Source of the DNA: Babylonia areolata
Lineage: Eukaryota > Mollusca > Gastropoda > Neogastropoda > Buccinidae
Reading direction: 5' to 3'
DNA length: 64,000 nt
NCBI RefSeq assembly: GCF_041734735.1
Contig: NC_134910.1
Span: 5,791,588 to 5,855,587 of the forward strand
A model generated the notes under the pieces. That model worked only from the letters and a program-made list of their open reading frames with translations. It had not been told where the DNA came from and did not search any database. Both the position numbers and the translations under genes were made by a program. Positions 1 to 8,722 of the stretch are shown here, piece after piece (the first letter of the stretch is position 1; each line of letters opens with the position of its first letter).

Positions 1-199
1 GGAAGAGGCAGCCCTCACTCTCCGCGGTCTTATTCAGTTACAGAGAAGCTCAAGTCAGCCATTGCCCCCAGAAATGGCGTCTTTTTTTTTCTTTTTCCGG
101 TTTTTATTTTAATTTTTTCACTGAATATCAAAAGGCACCTGGTTCTGCAAAGGACTTTATGGAACGTGTTCTAACTGGAAAGAAAATGCACCTTAAAAA
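1..199. other. window edge, unassigned
   Basis: No gene start, promoter or recognisable repeat can be supported here. There is a T-rich run near 80-110. The sequence may belong to the decayed ORF that follows, but I could not match it. Confidence 0.3.
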
Positions 200-896
200 A
201 AAAAACAGAATTACTGCCTGTTTCGCAAGACACGTGTTATGTTTTCACAAGTGGAAAGTGGAAATGCCAAAGCATGTCGTTCTGGGCACTGCAATCCGCC
301 TTCTAACAGGAAGTGCTTAGCTTGTCAGCATGCATACTTTGGATTGCTTTGGCCACTGAATGTCTCACAGTTGTGTCCTTAAACTTGAGACTGCAGTCTG
401 CTACAAAGGTCTTCAAAGTAACAGCTTGCTGCCAGAAACCATCTCTCCAGTCATCAATTGACTGTGCCCAACCTGTTCTTCATCCTGTCATCGACAATAT
501 AACAGTGCAACACGTTCTGGATGTGTCACTGAACGCAACATGACAACTGGGTCAGGAGTATGACTTGGTCACGTTTGACTTTCCAGTTGCAAAGCAAGCA
601 CTGATGGCTATTTGGCGAATTGGCGAACAGTCCCAGAAGATTGCAATATGTCTTGGTGCGTTTCACTTCACTTGTTCTCTTGGTACTGTGAGAAAACTCA
701 TGACTTTAGAGATATCATCGTTCAGTTGGGCATCTGCATCAGGGGCTCCACTGAAGCCTTTGTGGCCGGGAAACACAACGACCATGCCATCAGAGCCCAC
801 AGTGTTGGAAGCTCTGAGGATACTTCATTTGTGACAGTTTCTCGAAGACTCAGCAAGTACAAAGGAACTCTCCGAGGACGCAGATTGGCATCTTAA
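200..896 (+). pseudogene. decayed fragment of a multicopy invertebrate ORF family of unknown function
   Basis: The + strand translation here reads, in pieces, like a large uncharacterised protein family that I recall as multicopy in mollusc and coral genomes. Recognisable blocks are a 'PKHVVLG..I.LLTGS' block near 265-315, a 'VLHPVIDNITVQH' block near 470-520, a 'DLVTFDFPVAKQAL' block near 562-605 and a 'IRGSTEAFVAGKHNDHAIRAH' type block near 735-800. The reading is broken in several places, so this is a fossil. Multicopy behaviour suggests a mobile element, but I cannot assign a class. It has the same orientation as the host gene, but its composition and lack of clean splice borders argue against it being an exon. 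Confidence 0.4.
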
Positions 897-1657
897 AGCC
901 CTCCAAAATGGAGAAAAAACCCTGTAAAAGTATGTCATTAATGTATGCGAAGTACAAGAAAGAAGTTCTTGTGGCAAGAAATGAAAGACTGCACAGATTG
1001 GTAGTGCACATAAATAACTCAGTGATATTTTCTGTAATTCGAAAGGAATGATAAGAGTTAGTTTGTAATGAACTCTAATCTGTCTGCTATTTGTGTTGGC
1101 CTCACCTTTCGCAACTGCCAAAGAAAGGAGTTGATGTAGTTGGTGTTTTTTTTGTGTGTGTGTTTTTTTTAACATTATCTGGATTCTTCAACCACAGCTG
1201 ACGTTATGTGACACGGGTAATCACGGACAGAAAAACTGACCAAACTATAAAGCAGACATTGTGAAAAATCCCCCAGCTGATGTAAGTGGGGTGTATGGAC
1301 GCAAAAACCACTAATGATGTTTTGTTTACCAAATAAAACGTTATAAATTGAGGCGACGCGATACTTGAAATTGTGGAGTTTAGGTCAATAATAGAACACA
1401 TGTAACGCTCGGGTAAACTTCAGCATGTCAATCTTGATAGTAGAAGGCTGAGTAATGTATTATGAAACTCTACAAATCTAATTTTAGTCAAATAGGACAC
1501 TTCACTAACAACAACATACCATAATGAAAAATCCCCCCCCCCCACTCCCCCCTGCCGGAGTAAGGGGGTTATGGTCACCTGAAGATCTATTACTGTTTGG
1601 ATTCAACATGCACAAAACACCACACATAAATAGAGTCTTGTTGTTTGATTCATGCAG
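897..1657. other. intronic or upstream spacer
   Basis: I see no coding signal or recognised repeat here. There is a C-rich homopolymer stretch near 1532-1556. The last bases (about 1640-1657) form the polypyrimidine tract and CAG acceptor of the next exon. Confidence 0.5.
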
Positions 1658-1831
1658 ATTCCAAAGATAACAAAGTGGGAGGGCACTGCACAATTCTGAA
1701 TGTCACGGAGAGCACGGAAACCGAAGAGACTGTGGCGGGTTCATCGTGCGATGATCGTTGGGCGTTGTGTGTTGATGACAAATGTCAGTGTCTGGGCAGC
1801 TTTGTCTCAGATCCCACCTCTTTGACATGTC
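1658..1831 (+). CDS. exon 1 of a cysteine-rich modular protein (6-Cys module)
   Basis: This is an internal exon of the host gene. The acceptor ...TTCATGCAG ends at 1657 and the donor GTGAGT starts at 1832. It is 174 bp and phase 1-1, with one base of the first codon supplied by the preceding exon. It encodes about 58 residues with six Cys: Cys1, a long Thr/Glu-rich spacer with an N-glycosylation-type NVT, SSC, ALC, then the pair KCQC, and a last Cys just before the donor. The C-x-C followed about 12 residues later by Cys is typical of EB/EGF-like extracellular modules. The long first spacer is unlike the other exons here. The open frame continues back to 1645 only because the intron happens to be open; the splice site sets the border. 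The product is probably secreted or at the cell surface. Its function is unknown. Confidence 0.72.
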
Positions 1832-2404
1832 GTGAGTACTGAGGGTTTGGTTCTTGGGCCATATATTTCTATGTCTATCTGCCTGTCTGTTAGTCTCCCT
1901 GTTTGTCTTTCTCTATCTTCCTCTATCTCTCTTTCTCTCTGGAAACCTTCAGACAGACACTCCTAAGCAGGGAATGAATCTGTCTTAAATGCTTGTTAAT
2001 TAGTGGAATAGTCACTCGATCGTTTGATGATTTGCTCATGCTCAGCACCCATTCAAGAGACAATCCAACTATGTTCTATGAATACCATATTGAAATTTAT
2101 TTGTTGGTTAAATAGTGATAATAATGATGATAACATTAATAATAGATTATACGTATATGACACAATCCCCCCTCCCCCCCCCTCCCTATAATAACACACA
2201 CGCACGCACGCACACGCACACACACACACACGAGATGCAAAATATGTCCTACACACGCACACAAGCTTACTCACGCTCGCGCAGACACACACACGCTCGC
2301 GCACACACATATACTCCCGCCCCTACCCCCCACCCCCACACACAAACACACACACCGACACACCATATGGTTATTTCAATAGACGGTCAAGTGGGATTGG
2401 CAGG
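1832..2404. repeat. intron with (AC)n microsatellite
   Basis: The intron begins with a pyrimidine-rich stretch (about 1870-1940). It holds an imperfect AC/CACG microsatellite from about 2192 to 2360, with C-rich pieces on both sides. The frames open across it on both strands are His/Thr or Cys/Val repeats made by the dinucleotide and are not genes. Confidence 0.75.
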
Positions 2405-3062
2405 AAGAGCAAGAATGCATGCAATTAGCTATGCTTCATCACACCCAAAGGCGTGTTTGAACTGGTGGGTTTTCTCGTTTCTTTTCAAAGAGGACAGTGT
2501 TGGTGAGTGACGGAGATGCAGAGGCAGAGAATTCCGGACAGAGGGTGATTGATACTGAAAGGCCCTTGGGCCAAATGTCTTTAAAGCGGTTTTCGGATGA
2601 GCTTGCTTTTTTTTGCTTTTTTTCTTTTTTAGCTAAAGACCTGGGAGAACGGGAAGGGATGCAAGTATATAGGACGAAAGATAAGATGGGAGAGATCTTC
2701 AAAGTGGCAATAGCCAATACAGCAGTTTTGTACTGAATTCTGAACAGGATGGATAACCCATGAAGTTGACGTAAACGTGATCTATTTTGACTTTCTGAAA
2801 ATTATTCTGACAACATTGTCAAAATCATCTTAAGGCCCGAGAACTAATCAGAAGGCAAACCAGCAAGTAGTGAATTGCAGCAGTGAGTGTGACTTAGGAT
2901 CAAGGAACAAACAAGCTGAGTGGCTGCTTCAGTAGTTACATACGGTCGATTGGTACGGATTTTCCTCAGTTGGAAGTTTACAGTTTTACACAAATTACTG
3001 ACATGGTCGTGCATGGACAGAGCGAAATCAAATAATGCACCTAGGTTTCTGAACAATTTTGA
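2405..3062 (-). mobile_element. CR1/Rex1-like LINE, decayed 3' part
   Basis: The minus strand encodes the C-terminal part of a CR1/Jockey-superfamily reverse transcriptase. The 2844-3056 piece reads 'HVSNLCKTVNFQLRKIR' and '...LVCSLILSH..CCNSLLAGLPSD', the conserved thumb region. The 2439-2717 piece carries the tail 'SPSLTNTVLFEKKRENPPVQT', like the known ending '..F...LKTHLFKQAFG'. The same tail occurs on the + strand near 49430-49500 and near 37500-37740 of this window, so three copies of one family are present. Frames are broken and most of the ORF is missing (5' truncated). It lies in the intron between exons 1 and 2. Confidence 0.7.
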
Positions 3063-3364
3063 AAGTTGATATCAGCATCACAGGCAATCCAGGTATGGTC
3101 TTAAATGTGAATAAGTGCAGATTTGCAACCTATAAATGTGGCTTACATGCATCTGAATTGCTAGACTGAAGAGATATGTCATCTGTAAATATTTCACGTT
3201 TATAGTGTGTGTGCGTGCGTGTGTGTGTGTGTGTGTGTGTGCCTGCGTGTGTGTGTGCGTGCGTGTGTGTGTGCGTGCGTTTGTGTGTGTGTGTGTGTGC
3301 CTGCGTGTGTGTGTGCGTGCGTTTGTGTGTGTGTGTGTGCGCGCGCACGCGCGCTCCCAAAAAG
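3063..3364 (+). repeat. (GT)n/(GTGC)n microsatellite abutting the exon 2 acceptor
   Basis: From about 3206 to 3345 the + strand is an imperfect GT microsatellite with GTGC, CCTG and TTTG variants. A CCTGCGTGTGTGTGTGCGTG unit recurs, so there is a higher-order period. It ends about 20 bp before the AG acceptor of exon 2 and takes the place where a polypyrimidine tract would normally lie. Confidence 0.8.
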
Positions 3365-3445
3365 GTATAAACGCTGGTGCCAGGTGTGGAACAGATACAG
3401 CTAATTGCGTCTCCGGATCAATTTGTGATATTGACTTTGTCTGCG
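3365..3445 (+). CDS. exon 2 of the cysteine-rich protein (4-Cys module)
   Basis: This internal exon is 81 bp (27 codons) and phase 1-1. The acceptor AAAAAG ends at 3364 and the donor GTAAGT starts at 3446. The four cysteines follow the spacing C-x6-C-x5-C-x5-C; the visible core is GARC, ANC, SGSIC, DFVC. The exon stops exactly after the fourth Cys, where the 6-Cys exons of the same gene go on with C-x-C. It is therefore like a shortened EB-type module. The acceptor is poor by normal rules because a GT microsatellite precedes it, so inclusion may be variable. Support comes from the shared length, phase and Cys spacing with exons 3, 4, 7, 8 and 9. Confidence 0.66.
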
Positions 3446-4129
3446 GTAAGTAAAGACGTGGATCGAAATGATATCGTAGGCTGTGAATGTGCAAATGCTG
3501 TAAACATATCTAAACAAGAGAAAGATAAATTAGATGATGGCAGGAATGGTCCACGTGAAAGACCAAGACTGATGGAACTTTAGAAAGAAAGGGACAGGGA
3601 GAGAGACTTTTTATACTTTGATACTTTAATGTCACTTGCCATGAGGTCCTTATGACATGGGTGAATGCATCAACATGTTTTTGTTGCATAACAAAGCATT
3701 ATAATAATGGAATGAATATGGTGAGAGCAAACATTGAAACAAAACAATATTTTTAAAAAGTTCTTTCATTAAAGGAAAAAGGAAATGTAATCAGCCAACA
3801 GGCCTCCCAAAACATAATGACTCCGTTCTTTCATCCATCAGTAACTCCATTCCATCAGATCTATCAGAGTAGTGATTTTTGCCTAATCTGCAAAGCTTCT
3901 GATATACAGTCTGTCATCAAGTTTATCACCTCAATATCGTTCAGTGCTAACATGCTATAGAGATCTTTTCTTTTTGCAGCATTATATTCATAAATCACAC
4001 ATTTATTTCTCAACTCATGGTAAGATTTACATTCAAACAAGAAATAAATTTCATCAGTCGGAATTACACAAAGGGCTTGGAGAATCTGTTGACGTACTTG
4101 GCCAAAACCTTTTCCCCTTCACTGTTGCC

Positions 4130-4131
<2 letters not shown>
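3446..4131. other. intron 2, unassigned part
   Basis: I see no coding signal and no recognised mobile element. The sequence is AT-rich with short A and T runs. Confidence 0.5.
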
Positions 4132-4208
<77 letters not shown>

Positions 4209-4220
4209 TGTGTGTGTGTG
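4132..4220 (+). repeat. (GT)n microsatellite
   Basis: This is an almost pure GT dinucleotide tract of about 89 bp with one TTTG interruption near 4204. The long Cys/Val and His/Thr open frames across it are artefacts. Confidence 0.95.
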
Positions 4221-4339
4221 AAGTAGTCGGATAAGACAAGGTAGCTTTCTCCAATAATTGTTACATCATCATGTAATGACCTGGCCACTATCGTTAACCA
4301 CACTTCCATAATGCTTCCAATGATCGGTCCTTTCCTTTC

Positions 4340-4945
4340 TTTATTGCAGCGTTGTATCCTTCAGTCATTTATTCATTCTTTAAGTTTTCCCGTCTTTGTT
4401 TCTCACTGTTTCCAGAGTTGTTTCCTTTAATCTTCTGTTCATTCTTTGTTTTCATTCTTTGTTCATGTCTGTCTTACATCGTTGTTCCTTTATTCTTCTA
4501 TCCATTCTTTCTGTTTTCCTGTCTTTGTTCACCACTGTCTTGCAGAGTTTTTTTCCTTTTTTCTTCTATTCATTCTTCATGTTTTCCCGTCTTTATCTGT
4601 CACTGTTTTGCAGTGTTGTTTTCTTTATTCGTCCATTTATTCTTTCTGTTTTCCTGTCTTTGTTCAACATTGTCTTGCAGTGTTGTTTTCTTTATTCGTC
4701 CATTCATTTTTTCTGTTTTCCTGTCTTCGTTCAACACTGTCTTGCAGTGTTGTTTTCTTTATTCGTTCATTCATTCTTTCTGTTTTCCTGTCTTTGTTCA
4801 CCACTGTCTTGCAGTGTTGTTTCATTTATTTCTCTATTCATTCTCCATGTGTGGTTTCCCGCCTTTATTCATTACTGGCAGCGTTGTTTCCTTTATTCGT
4901 CCATTCATTCTTCATGTTTTCCTGTCTTTTATCATTGTGTTGCAG
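4340..4945 (+). repeat. minisatellite whose unit contains a 3' splice site
   Basis: There are ten tandem units of 64-68 bp. Each carries a pyrimidine-rich tract ending in a (T/C)(G/C)CAG-like acceptor followed by GTTGTTT or similar. The aligned acceptor positions end at 4349, 4415, 4479, 4545, 4613, 4680, 4747, 4814, 4881 and 4945. Nine of ten keep AG; the unit at 4479 reads AT. The last unit is the real acceptor of exon 3. Between acceptors the units share a stretch like TTTATTCGTCCATTCATTCTTTCTGTTTTCCTGTCTTTG. The Phe/Ser/Leu-rich frames open across the array are by-products of the low-complexity pyrimidine sequence. Confidence 0.88.
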
Positions 4946-5029
4946 CGATAGACGTGGGGCACTCCTGCTCTGGAGAAAGAAGCGGGAACTGCAGGGTTGG
5001 TAGTGCCTGTGACACAGATAAAATATGCC
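4946..5029 (+). CDS. exon 3 of the cysteine-rich protein (4-Cys module)
   Basis: This internal exon is 84 bp (28 codons) and phase 1-1. The acceptor TGTGTTGCAG ends at 4945 and the donor GTGAGT starts at 5030. The visible core is GHSC, SGNC, VGSAC, DKIC, giving C-x7-C-x5-C-x5-C. The acceptor is the last member of a tandem array of ten acceptor-like units, so upstream decoy AGs are available. Use of an upstream AG would add array-encoded sequence to the message. The exon matches exons 2, 4, 7, 8 and 9 in phase and Cys pattern. It is an extracellular module by analogy with EB/EGF-like domains; its function is unknown. Confidence 0.72.
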
Positions 5030-5723
5030 GTGAGTATACAGCAACAACAACAGCAGTATACTACTCAAAAGAGTGAAAGTGACACACATTAAACCGCAGA
5101 CACTCACAAACATCATAAATATATAAATATATTCACAATTTGATTCCATTCAGACCTCGATTGACTGAACAATTCCATTAACACAGACGGATCTATTGAG
5201 TCATCTGGTATGGCAGAGAGCCACATTATCCGGATGTGCCTTTTCAGTGGACTTGGCGTCGCACTGCTCGTTCCGATTCCCAAATGCACAGCAACACCCG
5301 GCTTCGGTAGATTTTGACCTTGTAGAAAAAAAGGGACAAGATCAAGCTTGGGAGTTTTCTTGGCCGTTTTCACGGAGCTCTCTCTCTTACAAAATGAAGA
5401 ATAATGACGTTTTAAACAATAAACAAAAAAGAAAGAAAAGCGGGCTGGGGGTGTTGTTTTTATCCTTTCCCCGTTATTCTTTCTTTTACACCCCTCTCCC
5501 CTGCCTCCTCCCTCCCACAAGCACCCTCCCCCGCCCCATCTCCTTTCCCTTACAATCACTGTGGAAGTCAGACGAAATGACCCTTCCCTCTATCTCATAT
5601 CTACTTCCTCTCACCCCAGTTATGTGCAGTATAGGGGAGCACTGGTTCTGGAAAACCTACAAAAGTATGATGACGATGATCATGATCATGTTGATGGAAT
5701 CATACTTTCCTTCTTTCCTTCAG
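5030..5723. other. intron 3
   Basis: A 694-bp intron with no mobile element that I recognise. It ends in a good polypyrimidine tract and CAG (about 5703-5723). The open frame that runs across this intron and exon 4 on the + strand is not supported by codon pattern. Confidence 0.6.
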
Positions 5724-5804
5724 GTCTGGATACCGGTCAGAACTGTGCGAATAATACGGAAAATTGTAGAAATGGCACCGTCTGTGACCTTCTCAACAGA
5801 TGCA
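5724..5804 (+). CDS. exon 4 of the cysteine-rich protein (4-Cys module)
   Basis: This internal exon is 81 bp and phase 1-1. It has a strong acceptor (TTCCTTCTTTCCTTCAG, ending 5723) and a strong donor (GTGAGT at 5805). The core reads GQNC, TENC, NGTVC, LNRC, giving C-x6-C-x5-C-x5-C. Two N-glycosylation-type sites (NNT, NGT) are present, which fits an extracellular product. A short (CT)n tract follows the donor at about 5817-5832. This is the best-defined of the short exons because both splice sites are near consensus. Confidence 0.76.
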
Positions 5805-6245
5805 GTGAGTACCCACACTCTCTCTCTCTCTAACAATTTTGTAACGACACTCGGACATGTATATACTGAAGTCCAAGAGTTAGAAGGCGGTGGAGAGCCA
5901 TTGTTCGTGTGCACTGATGAAACATTTGAAGATAATTGTAAACCAGATTTAATTCCGGGATTTTCAATGTATTATAAACTTGCTCTAAAATTTACCGGAC
6001 AACGGAAGAAATCAGGTGGTATTGTACTTGCATGTTTGTTTAGGAATGAGGGTTGTCCCTTCGTACGGAAATTAAAAAAAAAGAACATGAAAACTTATGT
6101 GCATTCTTTGTTGATAAGCAGTTGTTTGCATGCTTGAAAGGTGTTCTCTTTGTATCTACTTATATACCACCGGAAAGTGCTTATTTTGATAATGATTACA
6201 TGTCTATACTTGTAGATTGACTAATCTGCTTTTAGAAGTTGGTGA
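5805..6245. other. intron 4, first part
   Basis: No recognised repeat or coding signal apart from the (CT)n next to the donor. Confidence 0.45.
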
Positions 6246-6249
6246 TGTC

Positions 6250-6475
6250 TATATAACCCTGTCGTGGTGGTGGATGTTGCTTGGGCCAATGCAGTTGATG
6301 TTGCTGCCACAACAGCACCCAGTCACTAGTGTCCCACATATGGGCGAGCCTTCAGAGCCTGGATTGGCCTCATAAGTACCTCCGGACCCACAGCCACTGA
6401 TCTTCCATCTGATTTTTTTAAGCCATGGCCATCATCGAATCCGTAGGACGAACATCATCATCAACATATAACCCT
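6250..6475 (+). mobile_element. 3' end of a LINE with C2H2-like tail motif
   Basis: The + strand near 6344-6400 reads RAFRA.IGLIS followed by a broken 'LRTHSH' segment. This matches the C-terminal zinc-finger-like tail found on several LINEs of this window (for example 'CTSRIGLFSHMRTH' near 11360-11400). The following text, ending in a CATCATCATCA tail near 6450-6470, looks like the short tandem-repeat 3' end of such an element. Only the last about 200 bp are present (strong 5' truncation). Confidence 0.6.
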
Positions 6476-6787
6476 GTGTGGCGATCTTAACAGCAGAACT
6501 CCTGATGTCAATCCTTCACAGTCATCAAATTACAGTATTGAATCTTATATAAAAGTGGCACAATGAATTGTTATCGTAATTCACAGGTTATACACATATA
6601 CTCATATGGTAAGCGTGTGCACTGCCTTGGGTCTGACAAAATTAAATGGAATATGTATGGCGACCTAAAAGGACATTAAACTTACACAAGTGAAAATGGA
6701 AGCAATGTCAATGATTGTTTTGTCAAATCACTTTCATGAACTTGTTCGTGATGTATTGGTGATCGAACTGAATCTGATGCTTGTAGT

Positions 6788-6819
<32 letters not shown>

Positions 6820-7904
6820 GAACAACGTATAATAGACTGTTATAAACAAGACTGGTCAAGTAAACATTCTGAAAGTGATAGATATTCCATATATCGCTGT
6901 TTTAAGTCTTTGTTGCAACCAGAAAAAATACATCTCAGACATTACTATGAATAAGTTTTCGTACTGTCTTTGCTAAATTTAGACTAGGCATAAGTGATAT
7001 AAACTTCCACAAGCGCTAAACAGAAAAACTCCTGCCATTTCTGTAAGATTGTAGAAGACGAACGCCTTTTTTTCTTTTTCTTTTTCTTTTTTATTAGTAT
7101 GCCCAATGTATCAGTTATTCAGGGAAAAATACATAGTGAACATTTTCAGAAATATGAATGAACACACAGACTTAGCGTTACTTTTACAAAACGAAAACAG
7201 GCTCATTACTCGCTCTGTGGCAATGTTTATATATTGCACCTTAAAGAAGAGAGAAGAAGAAATGACATGATAATACAACTGTTTACACAAGAAAAAAAAC
7301 GTAATTGCAGGAACTGTTACGAAAATCTTTATTTGTCTACTTTTCAGTTAAGTAATGTTGTGTCCCTTCCCCTTTTTATTTTTGGTATTTTGTATGTCTT
7401 AAATGTATGTATGTATCTCCTTTGCAAACAGGCCGGTGGCCTTGCAGTAAAACATTTCTGAGTTCTGAGTTCTCTCCCTTCCCCCTCTCTCTTTGCCTTT
7501 CATTAACTCTTTCTTTCTTCCTTTTGTTGTTGTTGTTGTTTTTGTTGTTGTTGTTGTTTTGTGCTTGATTTTGTTTTGTTTTCATATTTCTGTTTATTAA
7601 CATATAGAAAAGAAAAACAAACAAACAAGCAAACCAACAAATCAGCAACAAGCAAATAAGTGAATAGAAAAAAAGACACATAGCCATATAATCAATGAAT
7701 GCTCCTCAAAGACTGTGGAACCGTTCGAAAGGATCTGCATAATAAAAAAGTCAACAATTAGATTGATAAATAATCAATACCTCCGGGGTATACTTCCAAA
7801 GAATATGTTTGATTTTCAATCAGGGATCATCATTACTTTCAAAATAGATTACCATCTTAATATCTAATGAAATAACTGCTTATTCCGAACCCTCCTACAG
7901 GATT
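6476..7904. other. intron 4, unassigned with simple repeats
   Basis: Simple repeats are a T run of about 28 at 6791-6819, a TTTTTC-rich stretch near 7065-7090 and a (TTG)n tract at about 7525-7560. I found no coding signal or recognised element in the remainder. Confidence 0.5.
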
Positions 7905-8722
7905 GCATTCCATCCTTATAAATATTAATGAGATTCATGTTTCAAAGATACCGGTGTATGGGAACCATTTCCTCGGGAATTCGAGGTTATTCCTTTGAAG
8001 ATATTTCTTATATTTTTCGACCTTGTACTGTTCATTTATTTTTTTCTGAAACATTTGTATATTTAGTTTTCTTTTGTTTAGTCTGCACTTATATAGAAAA
8101 CACTTCCCAAGCAGAATAATTAAGTCCAATACTTCATCGTTTGTAACGATTCTGTTTGTACCAAATAGAATCAGATCAATTTCAAACAATAATCTCCTAA
8201 TATGTGTACATTTTTTTACTTAGAATATATTCTAGTTCTTCCCAGAAGGATCGAGCATAATGACAACTATATAGGTAGTGTCCAATTGCATCTTTCTCAT
8301 TGTCACAGAAATTGCACCTGTCCTCTGCAATACCCATTTTTTCTTAATATGCTGTTATTCACTAATATTCTGTAACATATTTTTGTTTGAAACCATTTTA
8401 ATTTTACTTCTTTTATTCTTTCGATTTTTTAAGTACTACTTCTGAGTCCGTCTGTATACCTATTTTTCGATCCCAGTTTACGAACGGTTTTATTTCAAAT
8501 AGTTTATGCAATCCAAAAAAAAAAAATAAATAAATAAATAAAAATAAATAAATAATAATGTGCATTCATCTTGAATTTGTCGAACAATTCTCCATAAGTT
8601 GCTGTCCAACAGATTTTTTTTACTAAAACAATATTGTTGTGCACCCATGGTCTTTGATTGACAACATTCAGATTAATCTTGAATTTATCATTATGAAATA
8701 TCGGTTCTGCTAATAATTCGTT
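7905..8722 (-). mobile_element. old L1/Tx1-like LINE, 3' portion (split by the RTE-like insertion)
   Basis: Minus-strand pieces are diagnostic of the C-terminal end of L1/Tx1-type ORF2. 'NELLAEPIFHNDKFKINL..VNQRPWVHNNIVLVKK' lies near 8630-8722. A CCHC-like segment 'RCNFCDNEKDAIGHYLYSCHYA.SFWEE' lies near 8225-8325. The terminal segment 'DLIILLGKCFLYKCRLN...F.KKI' lies at 7935-8189. The reading is interrupted by frameshifts and stops and by an (AAAT)n tract near 8517-8555. The missing upstream part resumes at 10986 beyond an inserted LINE, so this is the older host element of a nest. Confidence 0.7.
8712..8722. repeat. target-site duplication (left copy)
   Basis: AATAATTCGTT occurs here and again at 10986-10996, exactly at the two ends of the RTE-like insertion. 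It is the 11-bp direct repeat made on integration. Confidence 0.85.

Noticed and set aside
2115-3494. Open frames rich in His/Thr, Cys/Val or Arg/Ala across 2115-2510 and 3078-3494
   Set aside because: They are created by AC/GT dinucleotide repeats, which stay open in several frames on both strands. No domain is present; only the exon 2 part (3365-3445) has independent splice and Cys-pattern support.
4352-5076. Three overlapping + strand frames of 185-226 codons, Phe/Ser/Leu-rich
   Set aside because: They follow the pyrimidine-rich 64-68 bp minisatellite. The residues look like a membrane protein only because TTT/TTC/CTT codons dominate. Exon 3 occupies the last part.
5196-6137. A 313-codon + strand frame spanning exon 4
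   Set aside because: Its frame differs from the exon 4 frame. It shows no domain, runs through both splice sites and includes low-complexity sequence, so it is a chance opening.
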